The notes beneath the pieces were generated by a model, which saw nothing but the letters and a program-made list of their open reading frames with translations, was not told where the DNA came from and did not search any database. The position numbers and the translations under genes are program-made. DNA of 38,546 bases from [Eubacterium] saphenum. Lineage in GTDB: Bacteria; Bacillota; Clostridia; Oscillospirales; Ruminococcaceae. Where the stretch lies: assembly GCA_004555855.1 (NCBI GenBank), contig SFJQ01000004.1, positions 1 to 38,546 on the forward strand, read 5' to 3'. This document shows positions 16,594 through 24,104 of the stretch, piece by piece (positions within the stretch are counted from its first letter, which is position 1; each line of letters begins with the position of its first letter).

Positions 16594-16599
16594 ATTATA
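16594..16599 (-). promoter_or_regulatory. Possible -10 box for the Y-polymerase operon
   Basis: TATAAT on the minus strand, 44 bp before the ATG. No good -35 hexamer is found 16-18 bp upstream, which suits an activated or regulated promoter. Confidence 0.45.
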
Positions 16600-16647
16600 A
16601 CCTATTTCACCGAAAAAATCACTAGGCAATTTTCACGAAATTTATAT

Positions 16648-16660
16648 GAACATTTTGTTC
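16648..16660. repeat. Short perfect inverted repeat upstream of the Y-polymerase
   Basis: GAACA-TTT-TGTTC. It resembles a Gram-positive LexA box (CGAAC-N4-GTTCG), but the spacing between the GAAC and GTTC half-sites is 5, not 4, and the outer C/G are absent. Confidence 0.5.
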
Positions 16661-16721
16661 TTATTTAGTAATGCCGTGAACCCAGCCGCCTGACAAGAGC
16701 GTTTATCGGATAGATATGAGG

Positions 16722-16748
16722 TATATCGATATAAATAATACCGATATA
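16722..16748. repeat. Inverted TATATCGRTAT repeats before the rex promoter
   Basis: TATATCGATAT (16722-16732) and its inverted near-copy ATACCGATATA (16738-16748), 5 bp apart, 12 bp upstream of the rex -35 box. The first copy with one more A is itself a 12-bp palindrome. A possible operator; it is not a Rex site. Confidence 0.5.
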
Positions 16749-16760
16749 TCAAAAAAGCAA

Positions 16761-16789
16761 TTGCAATAAAAATAAAAGTATGATATAAT
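16761..16789 (+). promoter_or_regulatory. Promoter of rex-adhE
   Basis: TTGCAA (16761-16766), 17-bp spacer, TATAAT (16784-16789), then AGGAGGAGG before the ATG at 16814. Confidence 0.8.
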
Positions 16790-16813
16790 CGAATTAAAGA
16801 AGGAGGAGGCGAA

Positions 16814-17413
16814 ATGAACGAGGTATCAAGAGCCGCTCTCGGCAGACTGCCGATGTATCTGCGGTATCTGAACGACGTTCAAACCGAAACAATCTCTGCG
16901 ACAAAAATCGCCGAGGAGCTGGGTTTGGGCGAGGTTCAGGTACGCAAGGACTTGGCTGCCGCAAGCGGAAAAGGACGCCCTAAAATCGGCTACGAAACCA
17001 AAGCGCTTATCGAACGGCTTGAGGTTTGTCTTGGACAGAAAAAGCATTGTCCGGCAATCCTCGCGGGCGCAGGAAAACTCGGTCGGGCTCTGCTCGACTA
17101 CGAAGGTTTTTCGGACTACGGTCTTGAAATCGCCGCCGCTTTCGACTGCAACGACGTTTCGGGAACCTCGGAGGCGGGAAAACCGATTTATCCGCTCGAA
17201 AAAATGCGGGACTTCTGCCGCGAAAACGGCATAAAAATCGGTATCATCACCGTTCCCAAAGAGGCGGCACAGGAGGTCTGCGACTTGATGGTGGAAAACG
17301 GCATCACAGCAGTCTGGAGCTTCGCGCCGATTAACCTTAAAGTACCGAAGGGCGTGGCATTAAGGCAGGAAAATCTGGCATTATCACTGGCACATCTAAA
17401 TCAACAAATATAA
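16814..17413 (+). CDS. rex: Redox-sensing transcriptional repressor Rex
   Basis: Rex represses fermentation genes when NAD+ is high and lets go of DNA when NADH binds. The 199-residue protein has the N-terminal winged helix (RLPMYLRYLNDVQTETISATKIAEELGLG then EVQVRKDLAA, residues about 11-50), the basic 'SGKGRPKIGY' wing, and a Rossmann domain with GAGKLG (85-90; usually GxGNLG), then FDCN for the cofactor ribose. The C-terminus 'VWSFAPINLKVPKGVALRQENLALSLAHL' is the typical domain-swapped helix. The ribosome binding site is very strong. adhE starts 18 bp later, so both are probably on one transcript, giving a local feedback. No Rex operator is evident at its own promoter. Confidence 0.95.
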   Translation: MNEVSRAALGRLPMYLRYLNDVQTETISATKIAEELGLGEVQVRKDLAAASGKGRPKIGYETKALIERLEVCLGQKKHCPAILAGAGKLGRALLDYEGFSDYGLEIAAAFDCNDVSGTSEAGKPIYPLEKMRDFCRENGIKIGIITVPKEAAQEVCDLMVENGITAVWSFAPINLKVPKGVALRQENLALSLAHLNQQI

Positions 17414-17431
17414 ATCTGGAGGTAAAGTAAC

Positions 17432-20101
17432 GTGAAGAACAAAACTTATGACATCGTTGACAGCGTGGAAAAGCTCGAGCAAGCACTCGCGCGCGTAAGA
17501 GAAGCGCAGAAGAAGTTTGCCGAGTACACACAGGAGCAGGTTGACAAAATCTTCCTGGCAGCAGCCGTTGCCGCGGATAAAATGAGAATTCCGCTCGCTA
17601 AAATGGCTGTCGAGGAAACCGGAATGGGCGTGGTTGAAGACAAGGTTATTAAGAACCACTACGCTTCCGAGTACATCTATAACGCTTACAAGGACACAAA
17701 AACCTGCGGCGTTATCGAAGAGGACAAGGCTTACGGTATCAAGAAGGTTGCCGAGTCAATCGGCGTTGTAGCGGCGGTTATCCCGACCACAAACCCCACT
17801 TCTACCGCTATCTTCAAGACTCTCATCTCCCTGAAAACCCGCAACGGTATCATCATAAGCCCTCACCCCCGCGCTAAAAAATGTACAATCGAAGCTGCAA
17901 AGGTTGTTCTTGAGGCGGCTGTTGCGGCGGGCGCTCCCGAAGGAATTATCGCTTGGATTGACGTGCCTTCGCTCGAGATGACCAATCTCGTTATGAAAGA
18001 AGCGGACATTATCCTCGCAACAGGCGGCCCCGGAATGGTTAAGGCGGCTTACTCCAGCGGCAAGCCCGCTCTCGGCGTAGGAGCCGGAAACACCCCCGCT
18101 ATCATCGACGAAACCGCCGACATTCTCCTCGCAGTAAGCTCTATCATTCACTCCAAGACATTCGACAACGGTATGATTTGCGCTTCTGAGCAGTCGGTTA
18201 TCGTTCACAAGAGCATCTACGACGCGGTTAAGAAGGAGTTTATCGCTCGCGGCTGCTACTTCCTCAATCCCGAGGAAACCGAAAAGGTTCGCAAGACTAT
18301 TATCATAAACGGCGCGCTTAACGCGAAGATTGTCGGTCAGAAGGCTCACACCATCGCTAAACTCGCGGGCGTTGATGTTCCCGAGGGAACGAAAATCATC
18401 ATCGGCGAGGTTGAGAGTGTTGAACTCTCCGAGGAGTTCGCTCACGAAAAGCTCTCCCCCGTTCTCGCAATGTACAAGGCAAAGGATTTGCAGGACGCTT
18501 TCGCAAAGGCTGAACAGCTTATCGCAGACGGCGGCTACGGTCACACATCTTCCATTTACCTCGATGTGGCAACCGGCGATGAGAAAATCCACGAGTTTGC
18601 CGAGAGAATGAAGACCTGCCGTATCCTCGTAAACACACCCTCTTCTCAAGGCGGTATCGGCGATTTGTACAACTTCAAACTCAAGCCCTCGCTCACGCTG
18701 GGCTGCGGCTCTTGGGGCGGAAACTCCGTTTCGGAAAACGTCGGAGTAAAGCATTTGCTGAACATTAAAACCGTTGCCGAAAGGAGAGAGAATATGTTGT
18801 GGTTCAGAGCGCCTCAGAAGGTTTACTTAAAGAAAGGCTGCCTGCCCGTTGCTCTTGAGGAACTCAAGAATGTTATGGGCAAGAAGAAAGCGTTTATCGT
18901 TACCGATAGCTTCCTGTACAAAAACGGCTACGCACAGCCGATTATCGATAAATTGAACGAGCTTGGCATCGAGCACGCGGCGTTCTTCGACGTTGAGCCC
19001 GACCCCACTCTCGCTTGCGCTATCAAGGGCGCAGAGCAGATGAGAGCGTTCGCGCCCGACTGCATCATCGCGCTCGGCGGCGGCTCGGCTATGGACGCAG
19101 GCAAGATTATGTGGGTCCTCTATGAGCACCCCGAGGCTGACTTTATGGATATGGCAATGCGCTTTATGGATATCAGAAAGCGTATATACACCTTCCCGAA
19201 AATGGGCGAAAAGGCATATTTCATCGCTGTTCCTACCTCTGCGGGTACAGGCTCCGAGGTTACTCCGTTTGCCGTTATCACCGATGAAAAGAGCGGCATC
19301 AAATATCCTCTCGCAGACTACGAGCTGCTCCCGAATATGGCGATTATCGACACCGATTTCCACATGAGCGCTCCCAAGGGACTTACCGCAGCTTCCGGTA
19401 TCGACGCGGTTACTCACGCTCTCGAGGCTTACGCTTCAATTATGGCAACCGATTACACCGACGGTCTTGCACTTCGCGCACTCAAGGTTATCTTCAAATA
19501 TCTGCCCCGCGCTTATGAAAATGGTCAGACAGATGTTGAAGCGCGCGAGAAGATGGCAAACGCAGCTACTATGGCAGGTATGGCGTTCGCAAACGCATTC
19601 CTCGGCGTATGCCACTCTATGGCTCACAAGCTCGGCGCGTTCCACCACCTGCCTCACGGCGTTGCAAACGCGCTTATGATTGAAGAGGTGCTTCGCTTCA
19701 ACGCGGCTGAAGTTCCCACAAAGATGGGTTCGTTCTCGCAGTACGACCACCCGCACACTCTCGCTCGTTACGCTGAAGTTGCCGATTACCTCGGTATTCA
19801 GGGCAAGAACGACGAAGAAAAGCTCGAAGGTCTTATCAAGGCAATCAACGACCTCAAGGCTAAAATCGGCATCAAAAATTCTATCAAGGAATACGGTATC
19901 GACGAGAAGGACTTCCTCGCAAGACTCGACGATATGACCGAGCAGGCGTTCGACGACCAGTGCACCGGCGCTAACCCGCGCTACCCGCTGATGAGCGAAA
20001 TCAAGCAGATGTATCTCAACGCTTACTACGGCGACAAGCATTTCACCGAAATCGAAACCCCCGCGACAACTGCTAAATCTCGCGGCAAGAAGAGCAAGTA
20101 A
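17432..20101 (+). CDS. adhE: Bifunctional acetaldehyde-CoA/alcohol dehydrogenase AdhE
   Basis: An 889-residue fusion enzyme that reduces acetyl-CoA to acetaldehyde and then ethanol with 2 NADH; it forms spirosomes in other bacteria. The N-terminal aldehyde dehydrogenase has catalytic Cys 250 in DNGMICASEQS and the glycine-rich GVGAGNTPAIID. The C-terminal iron-type alcohol dehydrogenase has ALGGGSAMDAGK, SGIDAVTHALEAY and the metal histidines in CHSMAHKLGAFHHLPHG. Start is GTG at 17432 after CTGGAGG. Codon use is biased toward AAG, CTC, ATC and GCT more than in most neighbours, a sign of high expression. Directly downstream of rex and 12 bp before a kinase-like gene. Confidence 0.97.
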   Translation: MKNKTYDIVDSVEKLEQALARVREAQKKFAEYTQEQVDKIFLAAAVAADKMRIPLAKMAVEETGMGVVEDKVIKNHYASEYIYNAYKDTKTCGVIEEDKAYGIKKVAESIGVVAAVIPTTNPTSTAIFKTLISLKTRNGIIISPHPRAKKCTIEAAKVVLEAAVAAGAPEGIIAWIDVPSLEMTNLVMKEADIILATGGPGMVKAAYSSGKPALGVGAGNTPAIIDETADILLAVSSIIHSKTFDNGMICASEQSVIVHKSIYDAVKKEFIARGCYFLNPEETEKVRKTIIINGALNAKIVGQKAHTIAKLAGVDVPEGTKIIIGEVESVELSEEFAHEKLSPVLAMYKAKDLQDAFAKAEQLIADGGYGHTSSIYLDVATGDEKIHEFAERMKTCRILVNTPSSQGGIGDLYNFKLKPSLTLGCGSWGGNSVSENVGVKHLLNIKTVAERRENMLWFRAPQKVYLKKGCLPVALEELKNVMGKKKAFIVTDSFLYKNGYAQPIIDKLNELGIEHAAFFDVEPDPTLACAIKGAEQMRAFAPDCIIALGGGSAMDAGKIMWVLYEHPEADFMDMAMRFMDIRKRIYTFPKMGEKAYFIAVPTSAGTGSEVTPFAVITDEKSGIKYPLADYELLPNMAIIDTDFHMSAPKGLTAASGIDAVTHALEAYASIMATDYTDGLALRALKVIFKYLPRAYENGQTDVEAREKMANAATMAGMAFANAFLGVCHSMAHKLGAFHHLPHGVANALMIEEVLRFNAAEVPTKMGSFSQYDHPHTLARYAEVADYLGIQGKNDEEKLEGLIKAINDLKAKIGIKNSIKEYGIDEKDFLARLDDMTEQAFDDQCTGANPRYPLMSEIKQMYLNAYYGDKHFTEIETPATTAKSRGKKSK

Positions 20102-20113
20102 GGAGGAAGTTAT

Positions 20114-20863
20114 ATGAATCTTGATAAAGTAATTGCGGTTCGCAACACCAAAACAATTTATCGCGACGGCGACAAGTGCATAAAGCTGTTCAACGAGGAT
20201 TACTCAAAGGCTGACGTCCTCAACGAGGCTCTCAATCAGGCAAGAGTTGAAGAAACAGGGCTCAATATCCCCAAAATCATCGAAGTTACAACGGTTGACG
20301 GAAAATGGGCTATCGTTTCCGAGTTCATCAAGGGCAAGACGCTTTCTCAGCTTATCAAGGAAAATCCCGCTGAAAAAGAGAGATATCTCGAGGAATTTGT
20401 GAACTTGCAGCTTCTGGTTCAGTCCAAGACCTGCCCTATGCTCAACAAGCTCAAGGACAAGATGAACCGTAAAATCGCCGAGGCTGAAATTGACGCGACA
20501 ACGCGCTATGACCTGCACACCCGCCTTGAGGGTATGCCCAAGCACAACAAGCTCTGCCACGGCGACTTCTGGATGTCGAACATCATCATCGCCGAGGACA
20601 ACACCCCCTACATTCTCGACTGGTCGCATGCAACTCAGGGCAACGCTTCCGCAGACGCTGCGAGAACTTACCTGCTGTTCTGGCTTAACGGCGACATAGA
20701 CGGCGCAAAGAAGTACCTCGATTTGTTCTGCAAGAAGAGCGATACCGCAAGACAGTATGTTCAGAAATGGATGCCGATTGTAGCGGCTTCGCAGTCCGTC
20801 AAGGGCAACGCGAAAGAGCGCGAATTCCTGCTCTCGTGGGTTGACGTGGTAGATTACGAATAA
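20114..20863 (+). CDS. APH/choline-kinase fold phosphotransferase
   Basis: A 249-residue protein with the aminoglycoside/choline kinase fold. It shows the catalytic loop LCHGDFWMSNIII (HGD at 149-151, Asn 156) and the metal-binding Asp of YILDWSHATQGNAS (Asp 169), followed by the family's ADAARTYLL. The N-lobe shows 'KCIKLFNEDYSKADVLNEAL' with the ATP-binding Lys, and 'WAIVSEFIKGKTLSQLI' as hinge. Catalytic residues look intact, so it is likely an active small-molecule or protein kinase; its substrate is unknown. It follows adhE by 12 bp with AGGAGG, so it belongs to the rex-adhE transcript. A large GC-rich hairpin follows. Confidence 0.85.
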   Translation: MNLDKVIAVRNTKTIYRDGDKCIKLFNEDYSKADVLNEALNQARVEETGLNIPKIIEVTTVDGKWAIVSEFIKGKTLSQLIKENPAEKERYLEEFVNLQLLVQSKTCPMLNKLKDKMNRKIAEAEIDATTRYDLHTRLEGMPKHNKLCHGDFWMSNIIIAEDNTPYILDWSHATQGNASADAARTYLLFWLNGDIDGAKKYLDLFCKKSDTARQYVQKWMPIVAASQSVKGNAKEREFLLSWVDVVDYE

Positions 20864-20869
20864 GGCTTT

Positions 20870-20913
20870 TCGCCGCGCCGTTTCCGGAAAGAAAAGCGGC
20901 GCGGCGATTTATT
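20870..20913 (+). terminator. GC-rich hairpin, probable terminator or processing site
   Basis: Perfect 11-bp stem TCGCCGCGCCG/CGGCGCGGCGA (20870-20880 and 20897-20907). The loop holds the palindrome TTTCCGGAAA. The tail TTTATTCTGTTT is only weakly U-rich, so it may be leaky and let transcription continue into the [2Fe-2S] gene. Confidence 0.6.
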
Positions 20914-20945
20914 CTGTTTGACACTTTTGATAAGGAGATTATGAA

Positions 20946-21191
20946 ATGAAAGTTACCATCTGCATCGGCAGTTCCTGCCATTTAAAGGGTTCAAGACAGG
21001 TTGTTGAAAGACTTCAGTCGCTTGTAAACGAAAACGCGCTCACCGATACCGTAGAGCTTGGCGGCACTTTCTGTATGGGCAAGTGCCAGCAGGGCGTCTG
21101 CGTTACCGTTGACGATGAATTTTACTCCGTTTCTCCCGAAACCGTTGATACGTTCTTCAAAGAGAACATTCTCGCAAAACTCGGCAAGTAA
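20946..21191 (+). CDS. Thioredoxin-like [2Fe-2S] ferredoxin domain protein
   Basis: An 81-residue stand-alone domain of the NuoE/HndA type that carries electrons within hydrogenase systems. Cluster ligands are Cys 6 and 11 (CIGSSC) and Cys 43 and 47 (CMGKC), the C-x4-C...C-x3-C pattern of this family; Cys 52 is an extra. AAGGAG precedes the ATG. It lies 29 bp before the sensory-type hydrogenase, so it is the likely electron partner of that protein. No clear promoter is seen between the hairpin at 20870 and the start. Confidence 0.88.
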   Translation: MKVTICIGSSCHLKGSRQVVERLQSLVNENALTDTVELGGTFCMGKCQQGVCVTVDDEFYSVSPETVDTFFKENILAKLGK

Positions 21192-21220
21192 CCGCATTTA
21201 TCAAGGGAGGAAACTGATTT

Positions 21221-22897
21221 ATGGCGGATTATCTTACTCTGAGAAAATCCAACTGCAAAAACTGCTATAAATGTATTCGCCACTGCCCCGTGAAGTCAAT
21301 CCGCTTCTCGGGAAATCAGGCGCACATCATCGGAAACGAGTGCATTCTCTGTGGACAATGCTTTGTTGTCTGCCCGCAAAACGCAAAGCAGATTAAGGAC
21401 GATACCGAAAAAGTAAAGGTTCTTCTGCAAAGCGGCGCGCCCGTTTATGTGAGCCTTGCGCCGTCATTTGCCGCGAATTACAAGGGCGTCGGCATTGAAT
21501 CAATGCGCGAAGCCCTCAAAAAGCTCGGATTTTTCGACGTTGAGGAAACGGCAATCGGCGCTACAATCGTTAAAAAGGAATACGAAAATCTTCTTAAAGA
21601 CGAACAGCGCGATATCGTGATTTCGTCCTGCTGTCACTCGATAAACCTGCTTATCCAAAAGTATTTCCCGACCGTTCTCCCGTATCTTGCGGACGTGCTT
21701 TCACCTATGCAGGCGCACTGCAAGGACATCAAAAAACGCAATCCTCAGGCAAAAACCGTTTTCATCGGGCCTTGCGTTTCCAAAAAGGACGAGGCGGATT
21801 ATTACGCGGGAATTACCGACGCTGTGCTCACGTTCGAGGAACTTACGAGTTGGCTTAACGCCGAGCATATCGAACTTAAAGCCGAGCGCGATACCGAGGA
21901 AAAGAGCCGCGCGCGCTTTTTCCCGACAACCGGCGGTATTCTGAAAACAATGGACTGCAACGCCGCAGATTACACATATCTTGCAATCGACGGTGTTGAG
22001 AACTGCATAGCGGCGCTGCGTGAAATCGAAAACGGCGGCATCAGACACGCGTTTATCGAGATGTCCGCTTGTATCGGAAGCTGCGTGGGCGGTCCCGTTA
22101 TGGAGAAAAACCACCGCTCCCCTATCAAGGATTACGCGGCAATTTCAAGCTACGCGGGCAAAAAGGACTTTGATGTTGATATGCCCGACTCGGTTGAAAT
22201 CAGGAAAACGTTCGGCGTTATCGAAAAGAAACTCCCCACGCCCACCGAAACCGAAATCAGCTCGATTTTGCGGCAGATGGGCAAATTCAAGGAAGCGGAC
22301 GAGCTGAACTGCGGCTCTTGCGGCTATGATACCTGCCGTGAAAAGGCAATCGCGATTTATCAGGGCAAAGCCGAGATTTCGATGTGCCTGCCGTTCCTCA
22401 AGGACAAGGCGGAGAGTTTCTCCGACAATATCGTAAACAACACACCGAACGGTCTGATTGTCCTGAACGAAAATCTCGAGGTACAGCAGATAAACGCGTC
22501 TGCGAGAAAGATTATGAATATCCGCTCGGAAAGCGATGTTCTCGGCGAACAGGTTATCAGAATTATGGACCCGAAGCCGTTTATGGACGTGCTTCAGACG
22601 GGCAAGGATTTGCGCGATTTCAGAACCTATCTTGCCGAATATAACAAGTACGTTAAGTACACAATAATCCACGACAGGGATTATCACCTGCTTATCTGCA
22701 TTATGCGCGATGAAACCGAGGAACAGGCAGCGCGCCGTCAGAAAGAGGATTTCAGCCGCCAGACTGTTGAAATCGCGGACAAGGTTGTCGAGAAGCAGAT
22801 GAGAATTGTTCAGGAAATCGCGTCGCTGCTCGGAGAAACCGCTGCGGAAACAAAAATTGCGCTTTCCAAGCTGAAGGAGAGTATTTCCGATGAATAA
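21221..22897 (+). CDS. [FeFe] hydrogenase homologue with PAS domain (sensory, group-C-like)
   Basis: A 558-residue protein. Two [4Fe-4S] sites open it (Cys 12, 15, 18, 22 and 41, 44, 47, 51). An H-cluster domain follows with L1 SSCCHS (Cys 137, 138), L2 IGPCVSKKDE (Cys 185) and L3 SACIGSCVGG (Cys 284, 288). A four-Cys FeS domain comes next, LNCGSCGYDTC with a distant SMC (Cys 364, 367, 372, 389), and then a PAS domain at about 395-490 and a helical end. PAS-bearing [FeFe] hydrogenases (group C, HydS) are held to sense H2, and they often sit next to kinases or phosphatases; here a SpoIIE-like phosphatase overlaps by 8 bp. The role in H2 sensing is inferred. GGGAGG precedes the ATG. Confidence 0.88.
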   Translation: MADYLTLRKSNCKNCYKCIRHCPVKSIRFSGNQAHIIGNECILCGQCFVVCPQNAKQIKDDTEKVKVLLQSGAPVYVSLAPSFAANYKGVGIESMREALKKLGFFDVEETAIGATIVKKEYENLLKDEQRDIVISSCCHSINLLIQKYFPTVLPYLADVLSPMQAHCKDIKKRNPQAKTVFIGPCVSKKDEADYYAGITDAVLTFEELTSWLNAEHIELKAERDTEEKSRARFFPTTGGILKTMDCNAADYTYLAIDGVENCIAALREIENGGIRHAFIEMSACIGSCVGGPVMEKNHRSPIKDYAAISSYAGKKDFDVDMPDSVEIRKTFGVIEKKLPTPTETEISSILRQMGKFKEADELNCGSCGYDTCREKAIAIYQGKAEISMCLPFLKDKAESFSDNIVNNTPNGLIVLNENLEVQQINASARKIMNIRSESDVLGEQVIRIMDPKPFMDVLQTGKDLRDFRTYLAEYNKYVKYTIIHDRDYHLLICIMRDETEEQAARRQKEDFSRQTVEIADKVVEKQMRIVQEIASLLGETAAETKIALSKLKESISDE

Positions 22898-24062
22898 TCT
22901 TTGCGTGGACATTGGCTACAAGAGCATAAATCATTACGGAGAACAGCTCTGCGGCGACCACGTTGATGTTGTCGAGCAGGGCGAGGATTCTTCGGTAATC
23001 GTGCTTGCGGACGGTCTTGGAAGCGGCGTTAAGGCGAGCATTCTCTCAACGCTCACCTCCAAAATTATTTCAACGATGATGGCTGAGGGGCTTTCTCTCG
23101 AGGACTGCGTTGAAACAATCGCGGCGACTTTGCCTATCGACAACCAGCGCGGCGTTGCTTATTCCACGTTCACCATAATTCATCTCATCAACAACGAAAC
23201 CGCCGAGCTTATTCAATACGACAACCCGCGCGTTATCCTTATCCGCGACGGCGAAAACTACGATTACCCGACAACCGAAATGCACATCGGCGGAAAAAAG
23301 ATTTTTCGTTCAACGATTAAGCTGCGCGAAAACGACCATTTCATCGCGGTAAGCGACGGCTGTCCTCACGCGGGAATTGGCACGGACTATAACTTCGGCT
23401 GGGAGATGAAGGACATAACCGCCTTTATGGAGCCAATTTCGCTTGCGGGTTACACGGCGAAAACAATCTCCACAATTCTCGTGGACGAGTGCGCGCGACT
23501 TTACGGTAACAAGCCCGGCGATGACGCGACAGCCTGCGTTGTGAAAATACGCCGCCGTGAACCAATGAACATTCTCTTTGGTCCTCCGTCAAACCGCGAC
23601 GACTGCGACCGAATGATGTCGCTTTTCTTCTCGAAAGAGGGAAAACACATCATCTGCGGAGGCACAACCTCGACCATTGCCTCAAAATACCTCGGAAAAC
23701 CCATTAAGGCTAGTCTGAACTTTGAAAGCTCCGATGTGCCGCCGATTGCCGAGATTGAGGGCGTGGATTTGGTGACAGAGGGCGTTATCACGGTGAACAA
23801 GGTGCTGACCTACGCGAAAGATTACCTCGCGGAAAACGCGCTCTACGACAAGTGGAGCACCAAAAAGGACGGCGCGGCGCTTATCTGCCAGCTTCTTTTC
23901 GAGGAGGCAACCGACATCAACTTCTACGTCGGAAGAGCCGTCAATCCCGCTCACCAGAACCCCGATTTGCCGATTAACTTCAACATCAAGATGAATCTTG
24001 TTGAAGAGCTGTCAAAATGCCTGAAACTTATGGGCAAACGAATTAAAGTAAGCTATTTTTAA
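22890..24062 (+). CDS. SpoIIE/PP2C-like serine phosphatase with unknown C-terminal domain
   Basis: A 390-residue protein. The N-terminal 220 residues look like a PP2C-type (SpoIIE/RsbU) phosphatase: VLADGLGSGVKAS (metal Asp 41), then 'STFTIIHLINNETAELIQYDNPRVILI', VSDGCPHAG and the closing GDDATACVVKI. The metal aspartates appear present, so it should dephosphorylate serine or threonine in a partner protein. The last 170 residues are not recognised; they contain HIICGGTTSTIASKYLGKPI and end in NLVEELSKCLKLMGKRIK. It overlaps the sensory hydrogenase gene by 8 bp and has GAAGGAGA upstream. No anti-sigma/anti-anti-sigma pair is in the window, so its target is unknown. Confidence 0.85.
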   Translation: MNNLCVDIGYKSINHYGEQLCGDHVDVVEQGEDSSVIVLADGLGSGVKASILSTLTSKIISTMMAEGLSLEDCVETIAATLPIDNQRGVAYSTFTIIHLINNETAELIQYDNPRVILIRDGENYDYPTTEMHIGGKKIFRSTIKLRENDHFIAVSDGCPHAGIGTDYNFGWEMKDITAFMEPISLAGYTAKTISTILVDECARLYGNKPGDDATACVVKIRRREPMNILFGPPSNRDDCDRMMSLFFSKEGKHIICGGTTSTIASKYLGKPIKASLNFESSDVPPIAEIEGVDLVTEGVITVNKVLTYAKDYLAENALYDKWSTKKDGAALICQLLFEEATDINFYVGRAVNPAHQNPDLPINFNIKMNLVEELSKCLKLMGKRIKVSYF

Positions 24063-24068
24063 AAATCA

Positions 24069-24104
24069 AGCGCCGCTCTTTCGGGAACGGCGCTGTTTTT
24101 ATTT
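24069..24104. terminator. Bidirectional terminator between the phosphatase and LysR genes
   Basis: AGCGCCG/CGGCGCT stem (24069-24075 and 24088-24094) with TTTTTATTT on the plus side and, on the minus side, TGATTTTTAAAAA. Confidence 0.9.

Noticed and set aside
16648..16660. LexA box for the Y-polymerase
   Set aside because: The half-site spacing is 5 rather than 4 and the outer C and G are missing.
17414..17431. Rex operator directly before adhE
   Set aside because: The 18-bp gap has only the ribosome binding site; nothing near TTGTTAA-N4-TTAACAA is seen there or at the rex promoter.
17756..18754. 332-codon minus frame inside adhE
   Set aside because: It is antisense to highly codon-biased adhE, a common cause of long false frames.
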